Assembly (NCBI GenBank): GCA_016868315.1
Contig: VGHE01000003.1
Coordinates: 309,044 to 373,043 of the forward strand
Length of the DNA stretch: 64,000 nucleotides
Origin: Betaproteobacteria bacterium
GTDB lineage: Bacteria; Bdellovibrionota_B; Oligoflexia; Silvanigrellales; Silvanigrellaceae
Reading direction: 5' to 3'
Each line of letters begins with the position of its first letter. Position 1 is the stretch's first letter. A model generated the notes under the pieces. The model worked only from the letters and a program-made list of their open reading frames with translations. It had not been told where the DNA came from and did not search any database. The translations under genes and the position numbers were made by a program. Of the stretch, positions 45,757 to 53,075 are shown in pieces.

Positions 45757-48414
45757 ATGCAAGAAACACAGACCAACGCAGTCAACAACAGCGCAACCCT
45801 GCCTGAGGTGCTTGCGCCTGTCGGTGGGCGTGAACAATTTTTTGCCGCTCTCAACTCCGGTGCGGATGCTGTTTTTCTCGGATTGAAGAATTTTAATGCT
45901 CGAGCGCGGGCTGAGAACTTCAGTCTCGACGACTTGCGTGAGCTCATACCGGTTGCCCACAGCCATGGCATGCGGGTTCTCGTTACCATGAATATCCTTA
46001 TCAAGAACGTTGAGCTCCAACCTCTCCTTGAGGTGCTTTCAGCTCTCGAAGAAATCGAAGTAGACGCCATCATTGTGCAAGACCTTGGGCTTGCACGCCT
46101 GTGCCGTGAATATTTCCCGCAGCTGCGTTTGCACGCTTCGACACAGATGGCAGTGCACAATCTCGATGGAGTGCTTGAAGCCATGCGCTGCGGCTTTAAG
46201 CGAGTTGTCTTGGCGCGCGAGCTCACTGCACTGGAAATCAAAAAAATTCGAGCTGCCGTGCCGCGTGAGCAAGTTGAACTCGAGGCCTTTTGCCATGGCA
46301 GCTTGTGCTACTCATACAGCGGGCTGTGTTTTTTCTCAGGCGCGGAAGATGCCCGCAGCGGCAACCGCGGCGAATGCGCCTATACGTGCCGCAAGCCATA
46401 CAAAATCCTCAATGAGCCAGGACATGGCTTTCTTTTCAGCATGAAAGACTTCAACACAGTTGAGACGCTGAATTTGCTTGTCGATGCTGGTGTCGACACC
46501 CTGAAAATCGAAGGTCGAAAGAAGGATGCGCAATACGTATCAACGGTCGTCCGCGCCTACCGGCAGCGACTCGATGAAATCTTTGGGCGCACAACCCTGC
46601 GTCGCAATGCGCCCGCTTTGGCGCATGAACTTAATCAGGCTCAGGCTGCAAGCAAGGAGCGTCTCCGGGAAGATCTCAGCCTGACCTTCCAACGCGGCAG
46701 CACCTCTTTTTTCCTAAAGGGCCGCTATCACGAGAATGTGATTGATTTGAACAATCCAACCCACAAAGGTCAGGCCGTGGGAGAAGTGCTTACGGTACGT
46801 GGTCGTAAAATTGAGATACTCGCCCAGTGTTCGCTCGAAAAATTCGACGGGCTACGTATCGACCCCGCAGAAGAACTCTACCATGCAAAGCCACAACATG
46901 GAGAGAGTCAACGCAGTGCTCTCGGAGACGTCAGCAAAAAGTATCAAAACGAGGTGTGCCATTTCTCGCTGAGATCCTTCTGGGTCGAGGGAAAATCCGT
47001 CACTGCAGCGGCGGCAGGCAGCAGAGTGAGTATCGATCTTCCTCAAGAGGTACCCTTGCCCCAGGTCGGCGACCGCGTTGTACGCACACGCTCAGATGCT
47101 CTACGTCAAGAAATCGAAAAGCGCGTGCGCCCGCCTGCTGACACACGTTTGCGCCCTTTCAGAAAAGTAGAAATCACCTTCAAACTGAGTCAGGATGGAG
47201 ACGAGCTTCGGCTCTGTGCTGAGGTCAGTAAACTTTCTGTCCCAGTGTTGAGTGTTACACATCGCGTTGCTGCCGTGCGTCCCCAGGCTGAAGGCTCAGG
47301 GCTGGAAAAGAGCATCAAAGACCTTTTCACGCTGTTTGGGAATATTGGCTTCAAAGCAGAGCCGCTGTCCGTGGAAGGCGACGAGCACTGGTTTGTTGCC
47401 CGGAGCGTGCTGAAGGAACTCAAGCGAGAAATCGAGGAGAAGCTTCCCGGAGCCTATTCTGCGTTCGTCAATGAGCGTTTGACCGTGGCGAGCGAGAAAA
47501 CACGATCCGCCGGACGCTCCCTGACACCGAGGCGCACGGGTCAGTCGAGCTTGGCTATTAAAATCGATCGGCTCGAATATCTCCCCTGGATTGAGGAGTT
47601 TCACACCGCTGAGATTTCAGCGGCAAACCTCACAATCGAAGAGGTTGTTTTCGAGCCAAAACGCACGTTTCTTCCTCAAAATAATTTCGGTGAAGTCATC
47701 CAGTCCCTCCTCCATCTCAAACAGCGCACAGGTCTTCGCCTTCGCCTTGCCTTCCCCACAGTTCTGAGAGCTTGGGATGAGCCCCTCATGAAGCGTTGGA
47801 CTCAACTGTTCTTAGACAATGGAATCACAGATATCGAAATTGGAAACCTGGGAGTGCTGTCGATGATTGAACGCTGGGGGATGCGTCAACACGTCACATC
47901 GATCCGTTCCGACTTCACGCTCTATACGCTCAATACAGCGGCAGCTGCGCATTGGGGTGAACGGGGAATAGACTCAGTTGCTTTGTCGGTTGAAGATGAC
48001 TTCAACAACATCAAGGACAGCTGCAAGCATTGGCCTGAAGAAATCACCCCCCAAGCTATTCTCTTCAAAGATACACCCTTATTCATCGCCGAAAGCTGCA
48101 GCCTTACAGCTCTCCACAATGGTTGCCCAACCAACGCTGTATGCGGCTATCGCACGCTGGAAATCCAAAACGATGCCGGTGAGCAATTCTTTGTCGCACA
48201 TGAAACCTGTAAATCAATTGTCTTCGACAAACGCTCCTATTCAATTACCCACAAACGCCATCAACTCGAGGAAATTGGGCTCACCCACTTCCGAGCAGAC
48301 TTCCTGACCCGCGCCTACGATGAAAATCGTTTCAAAGATGTGCTCCGTGCAATCGTTGCAAGAGAGGCAGTCAGCGACACTCATGGAGCGAATTTCGACA
48401 GGACACTGCTGTGA
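45757..48414 (+). CDS. U32-family protein, RlhA-like (23S rRNA hydroxylation)
   Basis: 885 residues. The U32 TIM-barrel part (about 15-300) begins EVLAPVGGREQFFAALNSGADAVF. The signature ELEAFCHGSLCYSYSGLCFFS and NRGECAYTCRKPY carries the four cysteines thought to bind an iron-sulfur cluster. The following region (about 300-560) fits the collagenase-like DUF3656 part of RlhA (YdcP), the E. coli protein for 5-hydroxycytidine in 23S rRNA. A C-terminal extension (about 560-885) with GCPTNAVCGYRTLEI also has cysteines and resembles a second U32-like half. It is about 230 residues longer than RlhA. GAGAGGG precedes the ATG. Chorismate mutase overlaps its end, hinting at prephenate-derived chemistry. 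Confidence 0.87.
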   Translation: MQETQTNAVNNSATLPEVLAPVGGREQFFAALNSGADAVFLGLKNFNARARAENFSLDDLRELIPVAHSHGMRVLVTMNILIKNVELQPLLEVLSALEEIEVDAIIVQDLGLARLCREYFPQLRLHASTQMAVHNLDGVLEAMRCGFKRVVLARELTALEIKKIRAAVPREQVELEAFCHGSLCYSYSGLCFFSGAEDARSGNRGECAYTCRKPYKILNEPGHGFLFSMKDFNTVETLNLLVDAGVDTLKIEGRKKDAQYVSTVVRAYRQRLDEIFGRTTLRRNAPALAHELNQAQAASKERLREDLSLTFQRGSTSFFLKGRYHENVIDLNNPTHKGQAVGEVLTVRGRKIEILAQCSLEKFDGLRIDPAEELYHAKPQHGESQRSALGDVSKKYQNEVCHFSLRSFWVEGKSVTAAAAGSRVSIDLPQEVPLPQVGDRVVRTRSDALRQEIEKRVRPPADTRLRPFRKVEITFKLSQDGDELRLCAEVSKLSVPVLSVTHRVAAVRPQAEGSGLEKSIKDLFTLFGNIGFKAEPLSVEGDEHWFVARSVLKELKREIEEKLPGAYSAFVNERLTVASEKTRSAGRSLTPRRTGQSSLAIKIDRLEYLPWIEEFHTAEISAANLTIEEVVFEPKRTFLPQNNFGEVIQSLLHLKQRTGLRLRLAFPTVLRAWDEPLMKRWTQLFLDNGITDIEIGNLGVLSMIERWGMRQHVTSIRSDFTLYTLNTAAAAHWGERGIDSVALSVEDDFNNIKDSCKHWPEEITPQAILFKDTPLFIAESCSLTALHNGCPTNAVCGYRTLEIQNDAGEQFFVAHETCKSIVFDKRSYSITHKRHQLEEIGLTHFRADFLTRAYDENRFKDVLRAIVAREAVSDTHGANFDRTLL

Positions 48415-48725
48415 ACAAAGTCGATGCGAAAGCAGCACTGTCAATTGCAGAACTGCGCACGCAGGTCGATATTATCGACCTGCAACTTCTTGAGAGCATC
48501 AAGAAGCGCGCTACTCTTGCACGACAGATGGGAGTGATTAAAAAAGACGCGGGTGCACCACTGAGGGATACAGCCCGCGAAAGCACAATTCTCGAGAAAA
48601 TTATCCAGGAAAACAGATGCAGTGAGCCTCGCCTACCTGACTCTGACCTCGAGAATCTCTACCGCTGTCTGATGCAGATCTGCCTCAAGATCCAGGAATC
48701 AGAAAACGCCAGCTTCAACGGTTGA
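48411..48725 (+). CDS. Chorismate mutase, AroQ type
   Basis: 104 residues. A stand-alone AroQ helical chorismate mutase that turns chorismate to prephenate in the cytoplasm. The signature LRTQVDIIDLQLLESIKKRATLARQ with later K(D)AGAPLRDTARE matches (Arg, Lys, Asp and Arg-Glu active-site residues). The GTG start overlaps the U32 stop (GTGA) and AGGA sits seven bases before. Hydroxylation by RlhA in E. coli is reported to depend on prephenate, so this coupling is functionally meaningful. Its end overlaps the convergent exported gene by 11 bases. Confidence 0.88.
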   Translation: MNKVDAKAALSIAELRTQVDIIDLQLLESIKKRATLARQMGVIKKDAGAPLRDTARESTILEKIIQENRCSEPRLPDSDLENLYRCLMQICLKIQESENASFNG

Positions 48726-49146
48726 TGTCACCCGCTGCACAATTGAAAGACAGCGTCTGCTGCATCAGTGTCGTGTAGAACAGCAACATGGTTTGTTGAG
48801 CCGGTGTGAACGCTGGCGGAGGCTCTCCCTGACTTCCATCGAGCGTCGACATTATAGAAGCAATCGATTGGTACACAGACCAAGGCACTTTTACCTGCTT
48901 TGTGCAGACATCGCCTTTGCGCAAGACAGTGGTCTGGTATGAGTTGGAATCATCCAAATAAATCACAGGAGAGTTTACAACAACTGGCCTGTCAACGGCA
49001 CTGTCCATCTGGATACTCACTTCAAAAATCACACACTGCCCATCCGGATGACATTGCTGCCCACCCTTTTCAGGCTGTTTCAGATTTGCACTCGCCATAG
49101 AACTCAAACTCAAGGCGAGCACAAAGGGAGCAATCTTTTTTAACAT
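48715..49146 (-). CDS. Small exported protein, paralogue A of a tandem pair
   Basis: 143 residues from ATG 49146 (AAGGAG six bases upstream; an ATG two codons earlier touches the ribosome site). Signal peptide ends SMASANL. The mature part has Cys pairs (HPDGQC; DVCTKQVKVP) and a C-terminal helix AQQTMLLFYTTLMQQTLSF followed by NC. The C-terminal part is clearly like that of the next gene upstream (TPA-Q-QTMLL-Y-T-MQQT). No known family. Convergent overlap with chorismate mutase is 11 bases. Probably co-transcribed with its paralogue, which ends 26 bases upstream of this start. Confidence 0.78.
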   Translation of the reverse strand: MLKKIAPFVLALSLSSMASANLKQPEKGGQQCHPDGQCVIFEVSIQMDSAVDRPVVVNSPVIYLDDSNSYQTTVLRKGDVCTKQVKVPWSVYQSIASIMSTLDGSQGEPPPAFTPAQQTMLLFYTTLMQQTLSFNCAAGDINR

Positions 49147-49172
49147 AAGCATCTCCTTTCTTGCGGTTTATC

Positions 49173-49610
49173 TCAATTGGAACATTGAAAATTCATCGTC
49201 TGTTGCATGATCGTGTTGTAGTAGAGCAACATCGTCTGTTCGGCTGGGGTCAGACTCGCAGGTAGTGCGTTCTGATCGCCTCGTGCTAAAACAGATCGAA
49301 ACATTTGAGTGACTGCATCAAAGACAACTCTCGGAACTCGCACCTCCTTTCGACATGTTTTCTTCGCGCTCAATGTGCTCATAGGCATGGGCTTAAAACC
49401 ATCGGAATCAATCGTGCCCACCATCACTCCACCGGAGCCCGAAGGGCTCTTCTGCGCAACCTCATGTTCAACGCGGATCAATGAGCAGAAGCCATCAGCC
49501 GCGCAGCTTCCCGGAGTCCAATATCCACCCTCACCGGCAAAAACTTGTGTTGAGCAACTCAAGAGAGTCAGTATCAAAACTCGTGGGATCCATTCTTTTC
49601 TCATCTGCAT
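49173..49610 (-). CDS. Small exported protein, paralogue B of a tandem pair
   Basis: 145 residues. The N-terminal signal is MRKEWIPRVLILTLLSC...VFAGEGG; the Cys in LLSCS could act as a lipobox, though the following sequence fits cleavage at VFAG better. The mature part holds SCAADGFCSLIRVEHEV and KKTCRKEVRVPRVVFDAV, and ends AEQTMLLYYNTIMQQTMNF plus QC. This matches the neighbour in Cys placement, in the basic KxVxVP segment and in the final helix. AGGAGG lies eight bases before the ATG. Function unknown; the amphipathic, Met/Gln-rich last helix is the most conserved feature. Confidence 0.78.
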   Translation of the reverse strand: MQMRKEWIPRVLILTLLSCSTQVFAGEGGYWTPGSCAADGFCSLIRVEHEVAQKSPSGSGGVMVGTIDSDGFKPMPMSTLSAKKTCRKEVRVPRVVFDAVTQMFRSVLARGDQNALPASLTPAEQTMLLYYNTIMQQTMNFQCSN

Positions 49611-49784
49611 GAGTCACGCCTCCTGTCTCGTTGGATCTTCATATAGCTCCTCTTTGTTGAGCTGCGTCTATTTCGGATTTTCACGTTTCAGGAAGATTGA
49701 ATGGCCAGGGTTCGACAGAGAGATTTCGGAATTTTATCCTCCGAACCGTTCTTGGAGTTCTATTTTTAAAGGGGAGAATGACGT

Positions 49785-50114
49785 ATGATGAATCGTTACT
49801 TTAGCCTTGGTTTACTTGGCATTTGCGCTTTTCAAGGAACTGCATCAGTAACAGCCTTTGCACAGCAAAACACAGGCACGGTAAACACTCCCGGCGCATG
49901 TCAGGATCTCGTAATCGTCATGAAGGATGACTCACCCGATGCTGTAAACAGCAAAAAAATGACCGTCTTTTTGGATTGCCATGAAAATGCGGGCAATCTC
50001 CCCTCGGCAACAACAATGAACTTCTTCATTTTTGACCAAGGACGCCTTTGCCATGTGAACTTCAGGGAAGGCTTGAATCGGCCAGCGCGGTGCACCTTCG
50101 CCCATGTCGATTGA
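49785..50114 (+). CDS. Small exported protein of unknown function
   Basis: 109 residues with a signal peptide (to about residue 26, VTAFAQQ). The mature protein is short with four cysteines (GACQDLV, FLDCHEN, GRLCHVN, ARCTF), likely two disulfides, and alternating strand-like stretches. GGGGAG lies eight bases before ATG. Its 3' half overlaps the tail of the convergent exported gene by 183 bases. Codon pattern and cysteine spacing look like a real protein over the whole length. No family recognised. Confidence 0.68.
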   Translation: MMNRYFSLGLLGICAFQGTASVTAFAQQNTGTVNTPGACQDLVIVMKDDSPDAVNSKKMTVFLDCHENAGNLPSATTMNFFIFDQGRLCHVNFREGLNRPARCTFAHVD

Positions 50115-50834
50115 AAGTGGAGTTTCATCTGCGGAAGATTCAATCGAAAATCGCAGAGCACCCGAACCAAGAGGCCTGAGCAACGTACTCCGCCCAGACG
50201 CATCTCCTGAAATATAAAATCCCGAATATGCAAATATATCCGAGGGCTCAAGCTCGAGTCGGGCAAAGTTATCCTTATTGGTGCATTCAGGATTAATTTC
50301 ATAACGAACAGTAAATGCCGAGTTCGGATTTATCCTAAAGTAACAGAGACCGCCCCGGGCAATCACTTCATAATTGTCCACCGGGAAAACCTCACAGGCA
50401 GGATGCTCACCCGCGGGCGAAATTCCTGCAGCGTCTCGTATTCTAAATTGAACACAGGCATTCAATTGCCGTGTTTGCAATTGATACAAACTCTGTTTGC
50501 TGTCCCATGTTCTCAGTGCCATAGGAAATGGAACATCTTGGACACTACATTTGTCGGGGTTCAATTTTCCTGTGAAGGCCGCAGAGTGGCCACCGAGAAG
50601 ATTCACAAACTCGGGTCCCGTAGCCAACGTCAACCAACGGTTAAAATCGTCAGCTGGAAAGCCAGAAAACGAAGCGACGGGCAGGATTGTGCCGACACTC
50701 CCGGCCCAGCCGCTCTGCGGTGCAATGTGCAGGTGCACCGCCTCTGGAACCGAGCGCAAGAGATCACCCTGGGCAGAAACAGACGCGACTCCCAGACAAA
50801 CAACACTTAAGAGACTCAGGTTCAGTGTTTTCAT
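49932..50834 (-). CDS. Exported protein, unknown, with a long convergent overlap
   Basis: 300 residues. The signal peptide ends VASVSAQGD (about residue 21). The mature protein is beta-rich with cysteines DKCSVQD, NACVQF, HPACEVF, GLCYF and PECTN. The last 60 residues (from about GEGAPRWP) lie antisense to the neighbouring exported gene. They include HCCCRGE and lack the composition of the rest, so they may be a read-through extension after loss of the original stop. AAGGA is 11 bases upstream of ATG. No family recognised; the cysteine-rich mature part suggests an envelope or secreted location. Confidence 0.68.
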   Translation of the reverse strand: MKTLNLSLLSVVCLGVASVSAQGDLLRSVPEAVHLHIAPQSGWAGSVGTILPVASFSGFPADDFNRWLTLATGPEFVNLLGGHSAAFTGKLNPDKCSVQDVPFPMALRTWDSKQSLYQLQTRQLNACVQFRIRDAAGISPAGEHPACEVFPVDNYEVIARGGLCYFRINPNSAFTVRYEINPECTNKDNFARLELEPSDIFAYSGFYISGDASGRSTLLRPLGSGALRFSIESSADETPLSIDMGEGAPRWPIQAFPEVHMAKASLVKNEEVHCCCRGEIARIFMAIQKDGHFFAVYSIG

Positions 50835-50856
50835 ATGCGCTCAGTTCCTTTTCTTC

Positions 50857-51777
50857 TTATGGCAGAACTGGAGTGTAGGAGACGTTGTTTACGTGCAAGT
50901 CGATTGTGAAGTTGGCACTGTTCAGATCCCACTTGCGCTTAGCAATTGCCTGCTCGCGGAAGATGTAACGGAGCACGCAAAATTTAGCCGGAGCTTCGAG
51001 AGGAACCTCGTGTGGGCTCGCAATTGAGCCAAACACGTTCTGCGCGGTTCCGTTGAAATCGTTTGCGGTTGTCAGGTGTGTTTGCGAAAGAGGCACCCCA
51101 TCGAGCCCCAAAAGACCTATGGCAAAGAGATCGTTAATGGTCGTTGTCGACCAGTTTTCGCTGCCTGAGGAGCTTCTTTCCTCACACACCAACTTGCCCT
51201 GCACTTCCAAGTCCGCATCTGTTAGGTAAGTTCCTGCGCCGAGGTCGGTTGCGGAAACCACATCGCGAACATGGTATTCATACTCGCCCGGGGGATAAGG
51301 AAGTTGAGAACCGCGGAAGCAGAAATCAACAAAGTACCGCGCACCATAGTAATCCGAAGCCAGATTGAACGTCAGCTGGCCTGCAGAAGTCCCGGCATTA
51401 GAGTTAGCAATGACCGTGTTAAGGCGGTCAATGACAGGTGTTGTGAACCCTGGATAGCCTGAGGGATAGGCCACCGTGTGGAATCCAGGCGGGGGTGGAA
51501 GAATCGTATTGCTTTGAATCATGAGATCGTTCCAAATAGAAATCGGATTACCGTTGTTGTATGCGCCAACACGCGCCTGGATATTGCTTTGTGCAGCCGA
51601 TCCGCGCACCCCAATGGGGAGCAAAAAGAGAGGATCATAAATACCTGCATCACAGGCATAGAGGTCTGAGCCAGAGCTGTTCACAAGAAAATTAAAGTTA
51701 ATATCGGCTGCTTGAGCCGCATTCAAAAAACTAAATCCCGCTGCTATCGTCGCAAATATACCATAATAATACTTCAT
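50857..51777 (-). CDS. Exported protein of unknown function
   Basis: 306 residues. A signal peptide ends NAAQAADIN (about 24). The mature part is Asn-, Ser-, Thr- and Tyr-rich, with sections such as YPPGEYEYHVRDVVSAT and FTIDLHVNNVSYTPVLP. It has few charged residues and scattered cysteines. Such composition suits a secreted or surface beta protein; a fimbrial-like or spherulation-like fold is conceivable but not shown. ATG 51777 is chosen because AAGGAG lies six bases before it; the TTG five codons upstream overlaps that site. A gap of 22 bases separates it from the next exported gene on the same strand. Confidence 0.7.
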   Translation of the reverse strand: MKYYYGIFATIAAGFSFLNAAQAADINFNFLVNSSGSDLYACDAGIYDPLFLLPIGVRGSAAQSNIQARVGAYNNGNPISIWNDLMIQSNTILPPPPGFHTVAYPSGYPGFTTPVIDRLNTVIANSNAGTSAGQLTFNLASDYYGARYFVDFCFRGSQLPYPPGEYEYHVRDVVSATDLGAGTYLTDADLEVQGKLVCEERSSSGSENWSTTTINDLFAIGLLGLDGVPLSQTHLTTANDFNGTAQNVFGSIASPHEVPLEAPAKFCVLRYIFREQAIAKRKWDLNSANFTIDLHVNNVSYTPVLP

Positions 51778-51803
51778 AAAAATCTCCTTCAAAAATTAAA
51801 TAA

Positions 51804-51827
51804 TTCCTGTGGCCAAAGAACCAGGAA
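51804..51827. promoter_or_regulatory. Inverted repeat upstream of the exported gene, candidate operator
   Basis: TTCCTG-N12-CAGGAA (six-base arms) lies 27 bases upstream of the ATG at 51777. Its position would overlap a promoter. No matching site was noticed elsewhere. Confidence 0.25.
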
Positions 51828-51918
51828 CAATCAGTCTGGACGGGACGTAGGATGGAATTAAAAGTGCGTGAAAATTTTCTCAAGCTTCAAGGAAAGAAGC
51901 TGATGTGCTGATAAGAAG

Positions 51919-51940
51919 GTTTTCTGTGGAGAAAGAAAAC
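51919..51940 (-). terminator. Weak hairpin after the HTH gene
   Basis: Seven-base stem GTTTTCT/AGAAAAC with an eight-base loop, followed on the minus strand by CTTCTT. An A/T-rich stem and short T run make it a weak terminator call. Confidence 0.35.
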
Positions 51941-51947
51941 TAAAATT

Positions 51948-52277
51948 TTACTCTTCGTCGCTTAGCCAATATTCACTCGAAGTCGCAAAGACGTTCCCCA
52001 GACGGCGGGCAAGTTCGGGGGTGATCTTTTGTCCACCGCGTATGAGGGCGTGAGCCTCTGCGGCCGGCACGCCAATCTGCTCGGCCAAATCTCGAGCGGT
52101 CCAACCGCGCCCTTCCGTTTCGCGTGCCAACTTCGATCTCTTTCCCGAGGCAACGAGTGTCGAGGGCTGCGCAGGGAGCTGGTCAGGTGGCAGGCGTCCT
52201 TTCAACTCACGGCGGGCAAGCTCAATGAGGAGATTTTCGTCCAAAAAGAGATCTTTCAGATCTGGTTCTTTAGCCAT
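51948..52277 (-). CDS. XRE-type helix-turn-helix protein, HigA/VapI-like
   Basis: 109 residues. The C-terminal half is an XRE HTH domain of the HigA/VapI antitoxin kind: WTARDLAEQIGVPAAEAHALIRGG followed by ITPELARRLGNVF and the typical closing SEYWLSDEE. The N-terminal half is a charged helical arm. HigA antitoxins normally sit next to a HigB toxin, but no small toxin frame is found on either side, so it may be an orphan regulator. The 155-base gap upstream to the rhomboid gene holds both divergent promoters; none is clear to the eye. Confidence 0.82.
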   Translation of the reverse strand: MAKEPDLKDLFLDENLLIELARRELKGRLPPDQLPAQPSTLVASGKRSKLARETEGRGWTARDLAEQIGVPAAEAHALIRGGQKITPELARRLGNVFATSSEYWLSDEE

Positions 52278-52432
52278 ATGCCCTCACCCCCACCGTCTGA
52301 GTCCGAATCAATTCACCAACCTTGGCCATTTCTTTAGCACTCTGTCGAACCCGAGGCTATCGGAGTCCACCCCAATCTGGCACAATACGCATTTAAACCG
52401 GCAAACATGCCACCTGACAAAACAGATAATTC

Positions 52433-53050
52433 ATGAACACCGCAAAGATTTCTGATTCCAACTTGGCGCGGCAGACCCTTAAAAATCTGCCCTGGCTGCC
52501 TGTTGCCCTTTCCCTCATTGCTCTTGGGATGCTCATTTTAACCGAGGCCGACTCGACTCAGGCTGTTTTTGCATTTGAACTCGGAGGCTCCAGCCTCAAA
52601 TCCCAACTTGCTTTCGATACCAGTGCACCCCTGAAGGGATTCGCAATCCCGGTGCTGACCTCGTTCTTTGTGCACGAGAACCCCAGCCATCTTTTTTCAA
52701 ATCTCCCTTGGCTCATTATCGCAGGGATAGCGCTGCAAAAATACTGTTCGATCGGCTGGATTATAGCCGTGCTGTTGGTGGGTCACAGCACAGCACTTCT
52801 CGGAGCAGTTGCCGCGCATCACCTTACTTCGGCACCTCCGCTGGCTCTGGGTATGAGCGGTGGAGTTTTTGCTTTACTGTTTACCTGGCTTTTCTATCGC
52901 TTCAAATTTTGGAGCTGGGCTGCTCTGCTCACCGTCGTGTTCCTGCTGCACGCAACACATCTCGCATTGTTGCTCAGTCATGCTCCTGCGTTGTTCAGCG
53001 GCTGGCTCTGTGGAAATCTTCTTCTTCGCTCAAAAATCAAAAGCGCCTAG
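52433..53050 (+). CDS. Rhomboid-family intramembrane serine protease (divergent)
   Basis: 205 residues, about six membrane helices. The rhomboid marks are FVHENPSHLFSNLPWL (helix 2 His/Asn region), GMSGGVFALLF (GxSG with the catalytic Ser) and a last helix with LSHAPALFSGWLCG, whose His would complete the dyad. The L1 loop is short. Such enzymes cleave membrane proteins within the bilayer. The substrate is unknown; the abundance of exported proteins nearby is suggestive only. The ribosome site before the ATG is weak. Convergent with the beta-propeller pseudogene. Confidence 0.75.
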   Translation: MNTAKISDSNLARQTLKNLPWLPVALSLIALGMLILTEADSTQAVFAFELGGSSLKSQLAFDTSAPLKGFAIPVLTSFFVHENPSHLFSNLPWLIIAGIALQKYCSIGWIIAVLLVGHSTALLGAVAAHHLTSAPPLALGMSGGVFALLFTWLFYRFKFWSWAALLTVVFLLHATHLALLLSHAPALFSGWLCGNLLLRSKIKSA

Positions 53051-53075
53051 ACTTTGCAAACCCGCTCTGCCGCAT

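Noticed and set aside
45636-46241. 201-codon minus-strand frame opposite the U32 gene
   Set aside because: Arg/Ser-rich shadow composition opposite a conserved U32 domain.
45598-49723. TTCGACAGAGAG present at 45598 and 49711 as a shared regulatory site
   Set aside because: Twelve-base matches are expected by chance many times in 64 kb, and the flanks differ (one is a perfect hairpin, the other is not).
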